From the NCBI GenBank assembly GCA_963675135.1, contig OY776124.1, forward strand, positions 20,954,066-21,018,065: 64,000 nt of DNA. The letters run 5' to 3'. The notes beneath the pieces are model-generated. The model saw nothing but the letters and a program-made list of their open reading frames with translations. It was not told the DNA's origin and searched no databases. Shown here in pieces: positions 1 to 11,096 of the stretch (positions within the stretch are counted from its first letter, which is position 1; the number at the start of each line of letters is the position of its first letter). Source of the DNA: Galeopsis tetrahit. Lineage: Eukaryota > Streptophyta > Magnoliopsida > Lamiales > Lamiaceae. The position numbers were made by a program, and so were the translations under genes.

Positions 1-199
1 AAATAATAAATATTGTTCAAGCTCGATTAGGCTCGCGAGCCTTTCGAGCCGAGTATTTATGAGCTCGAACTCGAACTCGGTAGCTACTCGAGTAGCTCGA
101 AACTCGACTCGACTCGATTAACTTCGAGTCGAATTCGATCTTTTTTCGAGTCGAGCACGAGTAGCTCGCGAGTAGGCTCGACTCACTTACACCCCTAAA
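1..199. repeat. End of a repetitive DNA element (CTCGA-rich)
   Basis: The stretch is built from degenerate, partly palindromic CTCGA/TCGAG words and ends near a 'cacccctaaac' border. Similar CTCGAG-rich ends occur in common plant DNA transposons. The other end lies outside the window, so the family is not assigned. Positions 200-411 hold AT-rich sequence with nothing I can name. Confidence 0.4.
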
Positions 200-411
200 C
201 AGAACGCTGCTTCATTTTCACATCAATTTCGTGAAATCAACAACAGAACGAAGCAGCTTCATGATATACATAAAATCAAATCTGGGTTTGGAAGAGGAAA
301 AGTATTTTAGAAAGGAAATGGGGATAATTCATAATAGTATTTTGGAAAGAAATTAAAATGGGGATAATTCATAATGGGGATAACACAAAACCTTTCGTAT
401 AGCGTTATATG

Positions 412-546
412 AGGCGACGGCAACGGACGGCGAGGGAGAGGCGACGGCAACGGACGGCGAGGGAGAGGCGACGGCAACGGACGGCGAGGGAGAGGCGACG
501 GCAACGGACGACGAGGGATAGGCGACGGCAACGGCCGCGTTCATTA
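412..546 (+). repeat. 27-bp minisatellite, five copies
   Basis: Units starting aggcgacggc begin at 412, 439, 466, 493 and 520, an exact 27-bp period; the last two units are diverged. Because 27 is a multiple of three, the array is open on both strands (plus-strand nine-residue unit RRRQRTARE). I regard these frames as by-products of the repeat rather than genes. Confidence 0.9.
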
Positions 547-564
547 AGAAGGGTGGGGGTGGGA

Positions 565-566
565 GA

Positions 567-602
<36 letters not shown>
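565..602. repeat. (GA)n microsatellite
   Basis: An uninterrupted run of alternating G and A lies between the 27-bp minisatellite and the left repeats of the CACTA element. Confidence 0.95.
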
Positions 603-605
<3 letters not shown>

Positions 606-665
606 AGAAGGTGGAGGTGGGGAAATAACGCGTGAAATGAGAGAAAGTTACATTTATATTCGGAA

Positions 666-869
666 ATGCCGACGGATATATCCGTTGGCATTGACTCTTT
701 GCCGTTGGCGACGGATATGCCGACGGATATATCGGTCGGTATTGGCTCGTTGTCATTGGCGACGGATATGCCGACGGATATATCGGTCGGCATTTACTCT
801 TTGCCGTTGGCGACGGATATGCCGACGGATATATCGATCGGTGTTGGCTCGTTGCCGTTGGCGACGGAT
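666..869. repeat. Four 51-bp repeats, left subterminal array of the CACTA element
   Basis: Units starting atgccgacggatatat begin at 666, 717, 768 and 819, exactly 51 bp apart. Each contains the dyad ccgacgg...ccgt(c/t)gg that also recurs at 5090-5310 and 9035-9445. Arrays of short dyads near the ends are typical of CACTA elements, where the TNPA protein binds. Here the copies are unusually regular and all in one orientation. Confidence 0.75.
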
Positions 870-1032
870 ATTGTCCGTCGCCATTGGATTTTTTTTAAAA
901 AAAAATTCGTTTATTTATTTTTATTGTATTTTTATAACCAAATTATAAATAATTAAATTATGAGTTATAACCAAATAATAAATAATTAAATCTTATAAAT
1001 TGTACAAAATAAAATAGCTAGGTTACATTAAT

Positions 1033-4000
1033 TTAATCTTCATCTTCGTCTTCATTTTCATTATTTGTCACATCTTCCTCTTCCTCCTCATCTTCTTCAT
1101 CCTCATCTTCTTCATCCTCCCTCTCGTCATGTTCATCCTCCTCCTCCTCATGTCCACTATCGTTTTCAATAACAATCAATTGTGGATTTGCAGCCGTCAA
1201 GTCTACCGAAAGATTAAAATCTCCCGCAAACATTTCAGTTTGATTCTCTATTTGTTCCATTTGAAACAGAGGTTCATCTTCATTGTTGTTTTCCTTTTGG
1301 GGGACCTCCACCATTGACCTTGCCTTCACTTTGCAAACAGCGTGCCATTCTCTATTACGTTTTCCAGCTCCTGGATACGTGCAGTAGTAGACTTGAGATA
1401 CCTGAGAGGCAAATACAAACGGATCATCCCCGCTATACGTCCTTTTCGAATTAACATCCACAAGCTTGTACTCCGGATGAATTTTGGTTCCTAAAGGGGA
1501 TGTGTCAAACCAATGGCACTTGAACAACATTACGGTTTTCATTGGATATCCCGAATATTCAATTTCAACGACTTCGTGCAACACCCCAAAGTAATCACTT
1601 GCATCTGCATTGTAATTCGCACTGCTAACACAAACACCACTGTTGTTAGTCGTTCTTGTTGATGCATACTCTGATGTATGAAATCTGTAGCCTTTCACAA
1701 TATAGTCGTTGTAAGTCCTCACACGCCGTAGTGGTCCTTTGCTGAGATCCTGTAAGAATCGTGTGATTGTCCCTATACAGTTAAAATTAACATTAATCAA
1801 AACAATTATTTGTTCACGTAAAATTCAATTAATGATACTCACATAATGTTGGAACCATCGGGCAAATTGACGTTGAAGACTAGTATCTATGTCTCTATCT
1901 GAGATGTTTTGATCTGCATGTCGTAGTTCTTGTGTATACATCCTAATAATTCACAACACAATTAGATGATAAATGACGTACGTTTGTGCTATTTAATTAG
2001 ATGATAAATATATGAAATACTTACTCAATGTAAGGCTGAACTTCATCACAATTCAATAACACGTACGTTTGTGCTATTTCAGCCTCTGTGTTTGTTGACC
2101 AATATCGTTCAGTGGCTTTTCCTATAGGTCGCCCCTTAGACTTGAATACAGAGAGCATGCCATCGACTTCTTGTTGCGTACCTCTACCATCGAAGTTACG
2201 GGGTTCATTCCTGATCCTCGTGTTGACATGGTCTTCAAAATAATAAGAACAAAACATGCCAACCTCTTCATTCAAATATGCATTAACAATCGATGCTTCG
2301 ACGTTTGCCTTTTGTTTAGAATTGCGCTTCAAGTTGTGGAGATACCTAAAATTATAATAGTTAACAAATTAAAATAAGGCTTCTTATACTAAAAACTAAT
2401 TAAATGAGAGAAATAGAATTGTTCACCTCTCAAATGGGTACATCCACCTGTACTGCACTGGACCACCAATCCTAGCTTCATACGCTAAGTGAACATGTAA
2501 GTGTTCCATCGAGTCAAAGAAGCTAGGTGGGAAAAAACGTTCCAACTTACACAAAATAACTGGAATGTCTCGTTCCAAACGATTCATATCATCAACCTTG
2601 ATTGTTGTAGACGTTAAATCTCTAAAAAAGAGACTTAATTCAGTGATAGCCCTCCACACATTCAGAGGAAGAAATTCTCGAAACGTAATAGGTATCAAGC
2701 GCTGCATAAAAACATGACAATCATGACTCTTCATCCCTGCAACTTTGCCTTTTGTTGTGTCTACGCATCGATTCATGTTTGACACTTAGCCGTCTGGAAA
2801 TCTTAACTCTTTAATCCACCTACACAATTCTTGTTTTTGTGCCTTATCTAGTGTGTAGCAAGCCTTCGGATATTTACCTGTACTGGTATCCTGTTCCAAC
2901 TCATCACGGCGACAGATAGTGTTCAACTCTCCCCTGGACTTTGGAGTATCTTTCGTCTTGCCTTCTGTGTTCATGATTGTGTGAAACACATTGTCAAACA
3001 CATTCTTCTCAATGTGCATGACATCCAAATTGTGTCGGATCAATAGTGAACTCCAATATAGCAAGTCCCAAAAAATACTCTTTTTCTTCCAGTTACCTGG
3101 GATTCCTTTGTTGTGTTCTTCTGCATTTTCCTCCATAATTTTTTTCAAACCCGTCCACTCAATCTCATATAACAGGCTTCGTCTTGTACAATTAATAAAT
3201 GTTATAATAAATGTAACCCAAAAAAATATGTTAAAATAAATGTATAAAATACCATTTCGAAGGGGCGGTCGATTGTTTGTGACTATTCTATTCTTCGTGA
3301 AGTCCACCTTATTCCTTCGAAATGGATGATCTCGAGGTAAAAACCTTCGGTGATTATCGAACCATGAAACTTTTCTACTCTTCGGGAGATTGAAAGCTTC
3401 AGAATGTTCCATACAATACGGACAAGCTTGCTTTCCGGCTGTACTCCACCCGGACAACATAGCATATGCAGAAAAGTCGCTAATGGTCCACAATAAAGCA
3501 GCACGCATCGTGAAGTTCTGTTTCCTAGAAACATCATACGTTTGGACTTCGTTATCCCATAGGAAGATCAAGTCTTTAATAAGAGGCTGGAGATAAACAT
3601 CAAGTTTATGCTTTGGATTCGACGGACCAGGCACCAATACAGTCAGAAACATTGTTTGAGGTTTCATGCACATCCATAGAGGTAGATTATACGGAGTCAG
3701 TATCACCGGCCACAAAGAATACTTCTTTCCATAACTCCCAAACGGTGCAAAACCATCAGTACTCAAGCATAATCTCACATTCCTCGGTTCACAAGCAAAT
3801 CCTGGAAACACGTTATCAAGGTGTTTCCAGGCTTCAGAGTCGGACGGATGTCTCATATCCCCAGCCTCAGTATCTTCAGAATTTCTTGCATGCCACGTCA
3901 TGTGTTGAGCTGTAGCACTAGATTGAAACAATCTCATTAAACGAGGAATGATAGGAAGATAATACATCCTCTTATGTGGCACTTTCTTTTTTGTCTTGCT

Positions 4001-4825
4001 CGATTGACCACCTGGTCCCTTCCGTCGTGGCTCTTTGTACCGGGGATGGCCACACATTCTACACATAAGAAGATCGCTATCGTCATCACCCCAGTATAAC
4101 ATGCAACCATTCACACAACAATCAATCTTCTCAACCGGCAAACCCATATTCTTCATCAGTTGTTTGCTCTGATGAAACGTCGTAGGTACTTTATTATCGA
4201 CAGGACAAATCTCACTGCATAATTGTGTCATTTGCTCATATGCTCTGTTAGATAGCTTGTTCTCCGTCTTGATAGCCATAAGTCGAGCATTAAATGACAA
4301 CTGAGAATGAGAATCACACACTGGATACAAATCTTGATCGACTAATTTGAGCATCTCATAAAACTGAAATGCTTCATCCGTTGGTTCCTCCTCTATATTT
4401 GACATACCGGCTTCCATCACCATTGTTTGATGCATATCGGGTTCTTCCGCTCCAAATTCTTGATCGTTACTGTTGCTGACATGCTCAACGTGTACTGGTT
4501 GTTCATAAATTGCAGTAGTGTAATAGTACAAGACTTGATCAAAATTATAAGGCCACCGTTGTTCGCCATGACTTGTCCAATTATAGTAATTATCAACGAA
4601 CCCATTCATAACAACGTGGCATAAGACTTCATCAATGCTTTTAAATGATCTATTCTGACATTTCTTAGCATTACACGGACACCTAATACAATCCTCAGAC
4701 ATGTAATGTGGGTGTAGCTTTGCAAATTCAACAAATGACACGAGTTTATCATAAAATTCACCATTCACATTTCCTAAAACGAGCCTAGGAGTACAATACA
4801 TCCACCGACGATTCGGCAATTCCAT
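1033..4825 (-). pseudogene. TNP2-type CACTA transposase (Transposase_21), one in-frame stop
   Basis: This is the catalytic transposase gene of the CACTA element. Order on the minus strand: transposase-associated domain (residues 1-90, cysteine-rich CPCNAKKC region), Transposase_21 core (about 150-640, with RLCLSTDGFAPF and HNLDVMHIEKNVFDN), DUF4218 (2785-2423), a linker exon, DUF4216 (1772 to about 1300) and an acidic Asp/Glu tail. Likely exons are 4825-3253, 3182-2427, 2345-2025, 1942-1843 and 1772-1033, most with GT-AG borders. The AT-rich stretch 3252-3183 looks like an intron but is open in frame and its phase does not fit perfectly. A TAA at 2788-2786 replaces the usual codon between FPDG and VSN, splitting the core from DUF4218. 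Confidence 0.88.
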
Positions 4826-5089
4826 CTGTTAAACAATTTGACCAAATTAAAATTACACACTAAAAATTAAACACTAAAAATTAAACACTAAAAGTAAAAA
4901 TATATACATTTCACAAAAATTAAACACTAAAAGTTATAAAACTATATACATTTCATAAAAATTAATTGCAGTAAAACTATGTACACTTAATAGAAAAACA
5001 TACCTTAAATTTTCACTCCACTCCAAAATTTTCGCTCCACTCCAAAATTTTCGCGTGTTTTGAGGTTCTGGAGCAATTTTCAATACTAC

Positions 5090-5310
5090 ATGCCGACGGA
5101 AATGTCATTCCGTCGGTATATCACGCGCCGAAATTCCGTCGGTATTGGCAATACCGACGGATAATTTCAGTCGGTAACACAGATTTCAAATGTATGTCAA
5201 ATCAGTCAGATTCCGTTGACCAATTTTCAGTCGGTATTTACATTGCCGACGGAAATTTCCGTTGGCATTGAACATGTGTCAATACCGACGGAATCACTTT
5301 CCGTCGGTAA
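5090..5310. promoter_or_regulatory. Internal cluster of CACTA dyads between divergent genes
   Basis: Several ccgacgg/ccgtcgg dyads, the same words found at both ends of the element, sit between the start of TNP2 (minus, 4825) and the start of the zf-GRF gene (plus, 5412). A gcgtataaaaaaaa stretch follows near 5317. The cluster could be a shared promoter with TNPA-like binding sites, or a relic terminus from the fusion of two CACTA elements. It is visible in the sequence; its function is inference. Confidence 0.55.
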
Positions 5311-5411
5311 AAGACGCGTATAAAAAAAAATACGCATTCTTAACACTCCAACCACACTCAAAACAACCTACTTCTTCACAAACATAAAAAAATAAAAAAA
5401 TACAGAAACTC

Positions 5412-5852
5412 ATGTCTTCATCTTCGGCATCCATGAAAATTGTGGTATGCCATTGTGGAAAAGAAGCTCGTGTGTGCATGTCGAAGCAAGAAAAAAGCAG
5501 AGGTAGACTATTTTATACTTGCCCAGATTCACTAAATGGTTCTGGATGCTCCTTTTTTGTTTGGGCCGATGAACACGAAATCCACGGACAAGGAACGGGT
5601 TCACACGGAATGTTTCCGGGCATGGTGAGGAGAATTGACTCACTTTTGCTTGAAAATCAAGAGCTCAACAACAAGCTAAATCATGCACAACTAGTTGGGG
5701 ATATGTATAAGGATACATCTGACCAACTAACATCATAATTAGGATTTGAAGCTGGAAAGGTTGAAGAGCTAAAGAAGCAGAGGAACTTTCTTATTGTGGC
5801 CATAATATTCTCTGTTCTACCCTATGTGTTGAAGTTTATAGGCTGGATGTAA
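5412..5852 (+). pseudogene. zf-GRF zinc finger protein with C-terminal membrane segment, interrupted
   Basis: The N-terminus carries a GRF-type zinc finger (residues about 10-60), with CHCGKEARV, then GRLFYTCP and GCSFFVWADE. A Leu/Glu/Asn-rich coiled-coil-like region follows. A TAA at 5736-5738 interrupts the frame. The same frame then continues with KVEELKKQRN and a hydrophobic segment, FLIVAIIFSVLPYVL, ending near 5852. GRF finger plus coiled coil plus C-terminal transmembrane helix is a common plant architecture, often found inside CACTA elements. The gene opposes its two CACTA neighbours. It may be an element gene or a captured host gene. Confidence 0.75.
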
Positions 5853-6318
5853 TCCTAAGTTTATGTCTCTAATATGTATTGCTAAGTTTAATATGTATTG
5901 CTAAGTTTATGTAATGCTAAGTGTATGCATGTAATGTAACCACAACAACAGCCTTTCTTCAAGGCAATTTTCAATGAAAATGTTGTTTATCTATCACATA
6001 TAGTCTCCCATCACATTCACATTCACATAAACACAAACATGAAAAAACAGAGTACATTCAAACATAAGTGAAGATCCAATACAGATAACATCCAAAATCA
6101 CACATAAAACATAACTAAAATTAATATACACATTCTTAACACATAAAACACACATAACAAAAAGTAAACAACTAATACTTAAACATAAAAGTAAATAGTT
6201 CAACAATAATGCAGATAAAAATAAATAGTTCTACGAGACATAAAAGTAAATAGTTCTACGAGACATAAAAAAAAATTGTTCAACACATAAAAAAAAAAAA
6301 AAAATTGTTCAAAGTCAC

Positions 6319-7923
6319 TCAATCACCATACATATACATATCAAGGCCATCATCGTCGCCAACGAACTGCTGAGCCATGATGTCATCATCAAGCATGGTC
6401 GGGACATAGCCTGAGGGGGCTGGGGGAACAGGCACGTTCACGTTGGGTGTCGGTGGAGGAGCTTGCATGGTTCTCTGATAAACCTCATCGATCCTCTCGT
6501 CCAACCACCCCAACTCTCGACCCATATTCATATGCATCACATGGATGTAATGGTTGAATTGTGCCATCATATCAGGAGTTGGGGTGGAAGATACGGAACC
6601 CTGCGATGCCGTCTGGGACGGACCAGCGGACCTGACATCACTGCTCATACGACCAAGGCCCAGAACTCGTCCGCGGGTGGTGGGGGCAACTTCCAAATAA
6701 GTCTAGTCCACCACCTCGACTGTAGGGGCACTGCTGGTTCCGGCTTGAGTAGGGTCGACTTGAGTTCCGATCTCGGCCATCCTCCGATTCATCTCCAACT
6801 ACATAATTAATAATTGTAAATTAATAGAATAAACTATAAAAAAATGTATTTAATTAAACAATTTTATTACTTACGTGGAGGTTAGTTGTGCGCCCGTATG
6901 TGGATTGTTGTGTATTCTCGTCACACGGATGAGCAATGCTCAACCGGTCCAAGTGAGTGGGTACACGCCCCGTCTCCCGTTCCTAATAATTAAATTTATG
7001 TATTATATATACTAAATAATTAAATTTATTGAAATTAATTAAAAAATTATTAAACACTTACAATGACAAGCGACCGCTCAAGGATGGACCGAGCTCCACA
7101 CCGATGCCTGGACATCCCACCCCCAACGTCGGATCTCCGGTTGGCCTTAGCAATCTCACACTTCCTGATGTACTCAGGATCCAGCCACTCCCTCGTCAAT
7201 GAATCTCACAACACAACATCATTAGCATCCTTACCCAAGCTCTGCGTCGTCCCATCGGTCCGCCATGCCATTCTCCATTCGTACATTAAATCCTTATACC
7301 GCTCTTGCGCCGATTTACTGAAATGCTTGAACATAGCCTGGTCCGAGTACATATCCCGATCCCAAGTGATATGTTTCTGCACATATAATAAATTGTTTAT
7401 TATTGAACAAATTAACAAACATTAATTAAATAATTAAGTAATTAATTACTACCTGAAATTCCTCGAAGTACGCCCACTTTTTTTGTTTTGGGACCTTCCT
7501 CCAGGTAATTGCACTCGCAGAGATCGGTAAAGAGCCAAAAGCAATCGTGCATACCCTGGAGACCTCGTTACCAGGTAACAATCTGTGACATTAATTAACA
7601 AACAAAACACATTATAAATTAAAACGAATGCGAAATTAATTATTAATCATTAAACAATAAAAGTATTTAATTACTTACACTCTTTTGTCGACCCAAACGG
7701 GCTGCCGGCCATCCCGAGCAGGAACAACAGGATGCTCCCGGGCGGACGACTGAGACGACAGCGGAGGCGACGGGTGCGGAATGGGTGGCGGAGGCGACGA
7801 CAATGGTGCCCGAGGTAGTATAGGCGGCGCCTCGGGTCTAAGTGTGGCTCGGCTCTTCCTCGATCGGCTACGTGACCCGGAGGCCCCGTGAGATCCCGAG
7901 CCACCAGCACCATCTCCACTCAT
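6319..7923 (-). pseudogene. TNPA-like CACTA protein (Transposase_24 / Ptta family), two in-frame stops
   Basis: Five exons fit well with GT-AG borders: 7923-7679, about 7577-7454, 7376-7062, 6982-6875 and 6798-6319. The N-terminus is Ser/Pro/Arg-rich. Next come the conserved tracts PKQKKWAYFEEFQ, YKDLMYEWRMAWR, TREWLDPEYIRKCEIAKANR and ETGRVPTHLDRL, which mark the plant Ptta/En/Spm family. The C-terminus is acidic (DLDMYMYGD). Stops lie in frame at 7208-7206 (TGA) and 6705-6703 (TAG). In En/Spm the equivalent protein binds subterminal repeats and regulates excision. The exact start of exon 2 is the least certain border. Confidence 0.75.
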
Positions 7924-9034
7924 CTATTTAATTTAAACATTCAAATTAATAAATATATATATAATACTAATTAATTAATAATAAATTTCTTAATTTAATA
8001 AAAAAACAATAATCTAATAAATTAAAATTTAATCCCTAAATAATAACCTATTTTAATCAATAATAACCTATTTTAATAAATAATTTAATCAATAATTTTC
8101 TATTTTATTCAACAATAACTAATTTAATCAATAATTTCATATTTTAATAAATAATTTCCTATTTTAATAAATAATTTCTCAATTTAATCAATAATTTCCT
8201 ATTTTCTATTCAATCAACAATACCTAATTTAATCAATAATTTTCTATTTTATTCAACAATAACTAATTTAATCAATAATTTCCCGTTTTAATAAATAATT
8301 TCCTATTTTATTCAACAATAACTAATTTAATCAATAATTTCCTATTTTAATTAACAATTTTCTATTTTAATTAACAATCTATAACTTAATAAATTTAGTA
8401 ATAATTTTCTATCTTTAAAATAACAATTTCCTAATATAATTAACAAAGCCCCTAATTTAATCAATAATTTCATAATTAGTAAATCAACAATATTAATCTA
8501 GCTAATTATAACGTACACTATCATAATTTAATTATGTAATTAACTCCACTCCAACGTATATGCAAATTAAACAATAATATCCACTATATATATAACATCA
8601 ATTATGCAAAACATGCAATATCGATCTTAACAAATCACATCAATTTATTATAAATAACTATATACATCAACTATATATATATATAGGCAATTATCCACGA
8701 ACAATATCAACTAATTAATTAGATATATCAACTACATACATGCAAACTAATTAACTATATACATCAACTACAAACAATTTCATATTAATCTATATAACAA
8801 ATTAAATTAACACATGCAATTTAATTCATAATTATAGGCATTACAATATAACTTAAAAATTAATTATTAACAAATTAAGAAAGCGTACCGTATAGATTTT
8901 TTAATCGAGAGATCACCTCGGCAGAGCCTCTTCGCGCGATGAAGACGAACACGAACACGAACGAAAGAGGAATTTTTTTTCTTTCTTTCGTAAGAGTAAT
9001 CTGTATGCAGATTATATACAAAAAAAATTGTCTT
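7924..9034. other. AT-rich upstream region inside the CACTA element
   Basis: No gene is visible. Between about 8030 and 8420 the sequence is a degenerate tandem array of words like caataatttcctattttaat. The rest is low-complexity A/T. The region lies between the TNPA-like start codon and the right subterminal dyads, so it may hold a 5' untranslated exon or intron. No TATA box stands out. Confidence 0.5.
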
Positions 9035-9466
9035 TACCGACGGAAATTTCCGTCGGTAAAGGCCACATTAAATTTTGCGCGTCGATCAAGAGGCGGTTAG
9101 TTAATGCGGGTCGGTTACCGACGTAATTTTCCGTCGGTAAGGCCGAATTTAAATTATTCTGCGCCCGTTTAAAATTATCACGTGAGGGGGCAATAATAAG
9201 GCGCAGTTACCAACGGAAAATATCCGTCGGTAACCCTAATTTACAATACCGACTTAAAATATCTGTCGGCCAGTGACCCAAAAACGACACCGTGTAGAGA
9301 GTTCTGTGTGTCCGTCGGCATTTCCGTCGGCAGTCCGTCGGAAAAGCCGACGAAATTTGATTTCCGTCGGTATCGTCTTTTCACTTTCTATTCCATCGGC
9401 AATCTGCCGACGGAAAGGTAATCCGTCGGTATAAATCCGTCGGCAAAACTGCGCGTTTTTGTAGTG
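9035..9466. repeat. Right subterminal dyads and terminus of the CACTA element
   Basis: Repeated accgacggaaatttccgtcggta-type palindromes and their variants occur at 9038-9060, 9115-9140, 9210-9225 and 9310-9445. The array ends with gtttttgtagtg at 9455-9466. This is the expected structure of a CACTA end. Confidence 0.85.
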
Positions 9467-10560
9467 TACTTGATTGGATCCAAACTCGTGTCGTTTGAAA
9501 TCTATTCAATGTGGTTCCGAATTTGAATTCATTCCATTTTGATATTAAAAAAAAAATCAAATACGTTACATTTCTCATAAATTAATTTAAAAAAAAAAAA
9601 AGCAAATTGAATTCATTCAAATGAAAAGTAGTCTGAAATGAAAAAGATGGGCCATCCGGCCATGTGATTTGATAGAGGTGTCATCTTAGGAATGGTTACG
9701 CTCAAATATCTCAAAATATTTTTAAATTTTATTATCATAAAATTGTGAAATACCCAATTACATTTTAACACCTTGAATCCTTTTACCAAATCCTTCGCTT
9801 TTTCTGTTTCATTGCCAAAATAATCGAAACAAACTTTTCCAATTCCATTATTTATAACCCTCCAAACCTCACACAAATATTGCAATTCCATTATTTATAG
9901 CCCTCCAAACCTCACACAAATAAACCAACCATTCATTGTCTTCTCCAATTTTCTGTTTTTTTATTACTCCGTATTATTTATTTATTTATTCATTCATTCA
10001 TTTCTCACTACCAGGTAAGATCTCTTTGAATATAACCTGTTTTTTATAATTAGTTTCGTTAATTTTTATATTTGTTGGTTTTTCTTCAGCAATGTAAAAT
10101 ATAATAAAGCTTCACTGTCTTGTTGATGGGATTAAAAAGTTCCCACTCAATTCGTAACCATGGAGCAATAAACACTTCAATCTACCCTCTTTGATTTTTC
10201 CCATATTTAATTTACTGTATGGAAAAAATTTGTGGTAGCTGAGAATATATTATTATTTCAATTCAATAAAACTTTGTTTTTTCTTCTTTTGTATTAGTCC
10301 GTTTACAAATTTTGGATAATCTCTCAAGTTTTCAAAAATTATTATATTTTGAAAAGGAAACTATTGTTAGTAGAACCAAAATGTTAAATTCAGTTCGATT
10401 TTTATTTGTATAATTTGTTTTCGGTTTTAAAATAAACAAAGATTTGATATTCCATTTTCAGTTCGGAACTTGAAACCGAAATTATATATGGGGTATTCTT
10501 ATTTTATGTTTTTTTTTATATTTAATAACTTATTATAATAATATATATGGATTATGACAA
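9467..10560. other. Spacer without recognisable genes
   Basis: The sequence is AT-rich with only short chance reading frames. A 30-bp direct duplication (aattccattatttatarccctccaaacctc, r = a or g) lies at about 9840-9915. No domain, RNA gene or transposon end was recognised. Confidence 0.5.
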
Positions 10561-10695
10561 AGTGGGATAGTTTAATTGGTTAGAGTGGGATAGTTTAATT
10601 GGTTAGAGCACCATTACCTAGGTCTTAGTTAGGTCCTGGTTCGAGTCATGGGAAGGGAAAAAAGGGATGGGTATTTAACTTCCATAAAAAAAAAT
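10561..10695 (+). mobile_element. tRNA-derived SINE, copy 1
   Basis: The copy contains box A-like tagtttaattggttagag, the block gcaccattacctaggtctta, box B-like ggttcgagtcatg, and the 3' part gggatgggtatttaa followed by an A-run. It matches a second copy at 45817-45930. Box A is duplicated: the 23-bp block agtgggatagtttaattgg(ttag) occurs twice in tandem. A cloverleaf does not form, so this is a SINE and not a tRNA gene. Confidence 0.7.
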
Positions 10696-11096
10696 GGGTT
10701 ATGAGTTATCTTTGTGTTAACTATCATGAATTATGTTATAATCTTTATATTATGATCAATTTATGAACTATGTTTGGGTTGAATGAGTTTTTGATTTAGG
10801 AGTGTTAAGTCATTTGAGAGTTTATATTAGTGTTAACTTATTATTATTGTGTTGTTTATGGATTGATAAATGTTTAAAATTTAAAAAAAAAATACTGGTA
10901 AAATAGAAATAGAGTTCTGGTTTTTAGGCTGGTAATTTTGGTTCGATTTGTTATCGGTTTGATTTTTTTTATATTATTTTCATAATAAATACTGGAAAAA
11001 TAGAAATACTGCATTTATTATTATTTTCATTTTTTAAAATATAAACATCTAGAGGAAAGGGGTTACATATAACAATTTGGACCAACAATTATCATA

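Larger units (their letters stand above)
640..9466 (-). mobile_element. CACTA (En/Spm) DNA transposon, degenerate
   Basis: The right terminus reads tttttgtagtg at 9456-9466, the complement of the diagnostic CACTACAAAAA end. It is preceded by many ccgtcgg/ccgacgg subterminal dyads. Inside are minus-strand TNPA-like (7923-6319) and TNP2 (4825-1033) genes with a plus-strand zf-GRF gene between them. No CACTACAAAAA was found on the left, so the left boundary is approximate and that terminus seems lost or mutated. All three genes carry in-frame stops, so the element should be non-autonomous. Confidence 0.85.

Noticed and set aside
412..869. CRISPR-like repeat arrays
   Set aside because: Units are contiguous without unique spacers, and the context is a plant transposon.
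353..956. Several overlapping open frames on both strands
   Set aside because: They follow the 27-bp and 51-bp repeats and the (GA)n run; period multiples of three keep all frames open.
10561..10695. tRNA gene
   Set aside because: Box A and B are present, but no cloverleaf, anticodon arm or acceptor stem forms; a second copy with the same non-tRNA tail shows it is a SINE.
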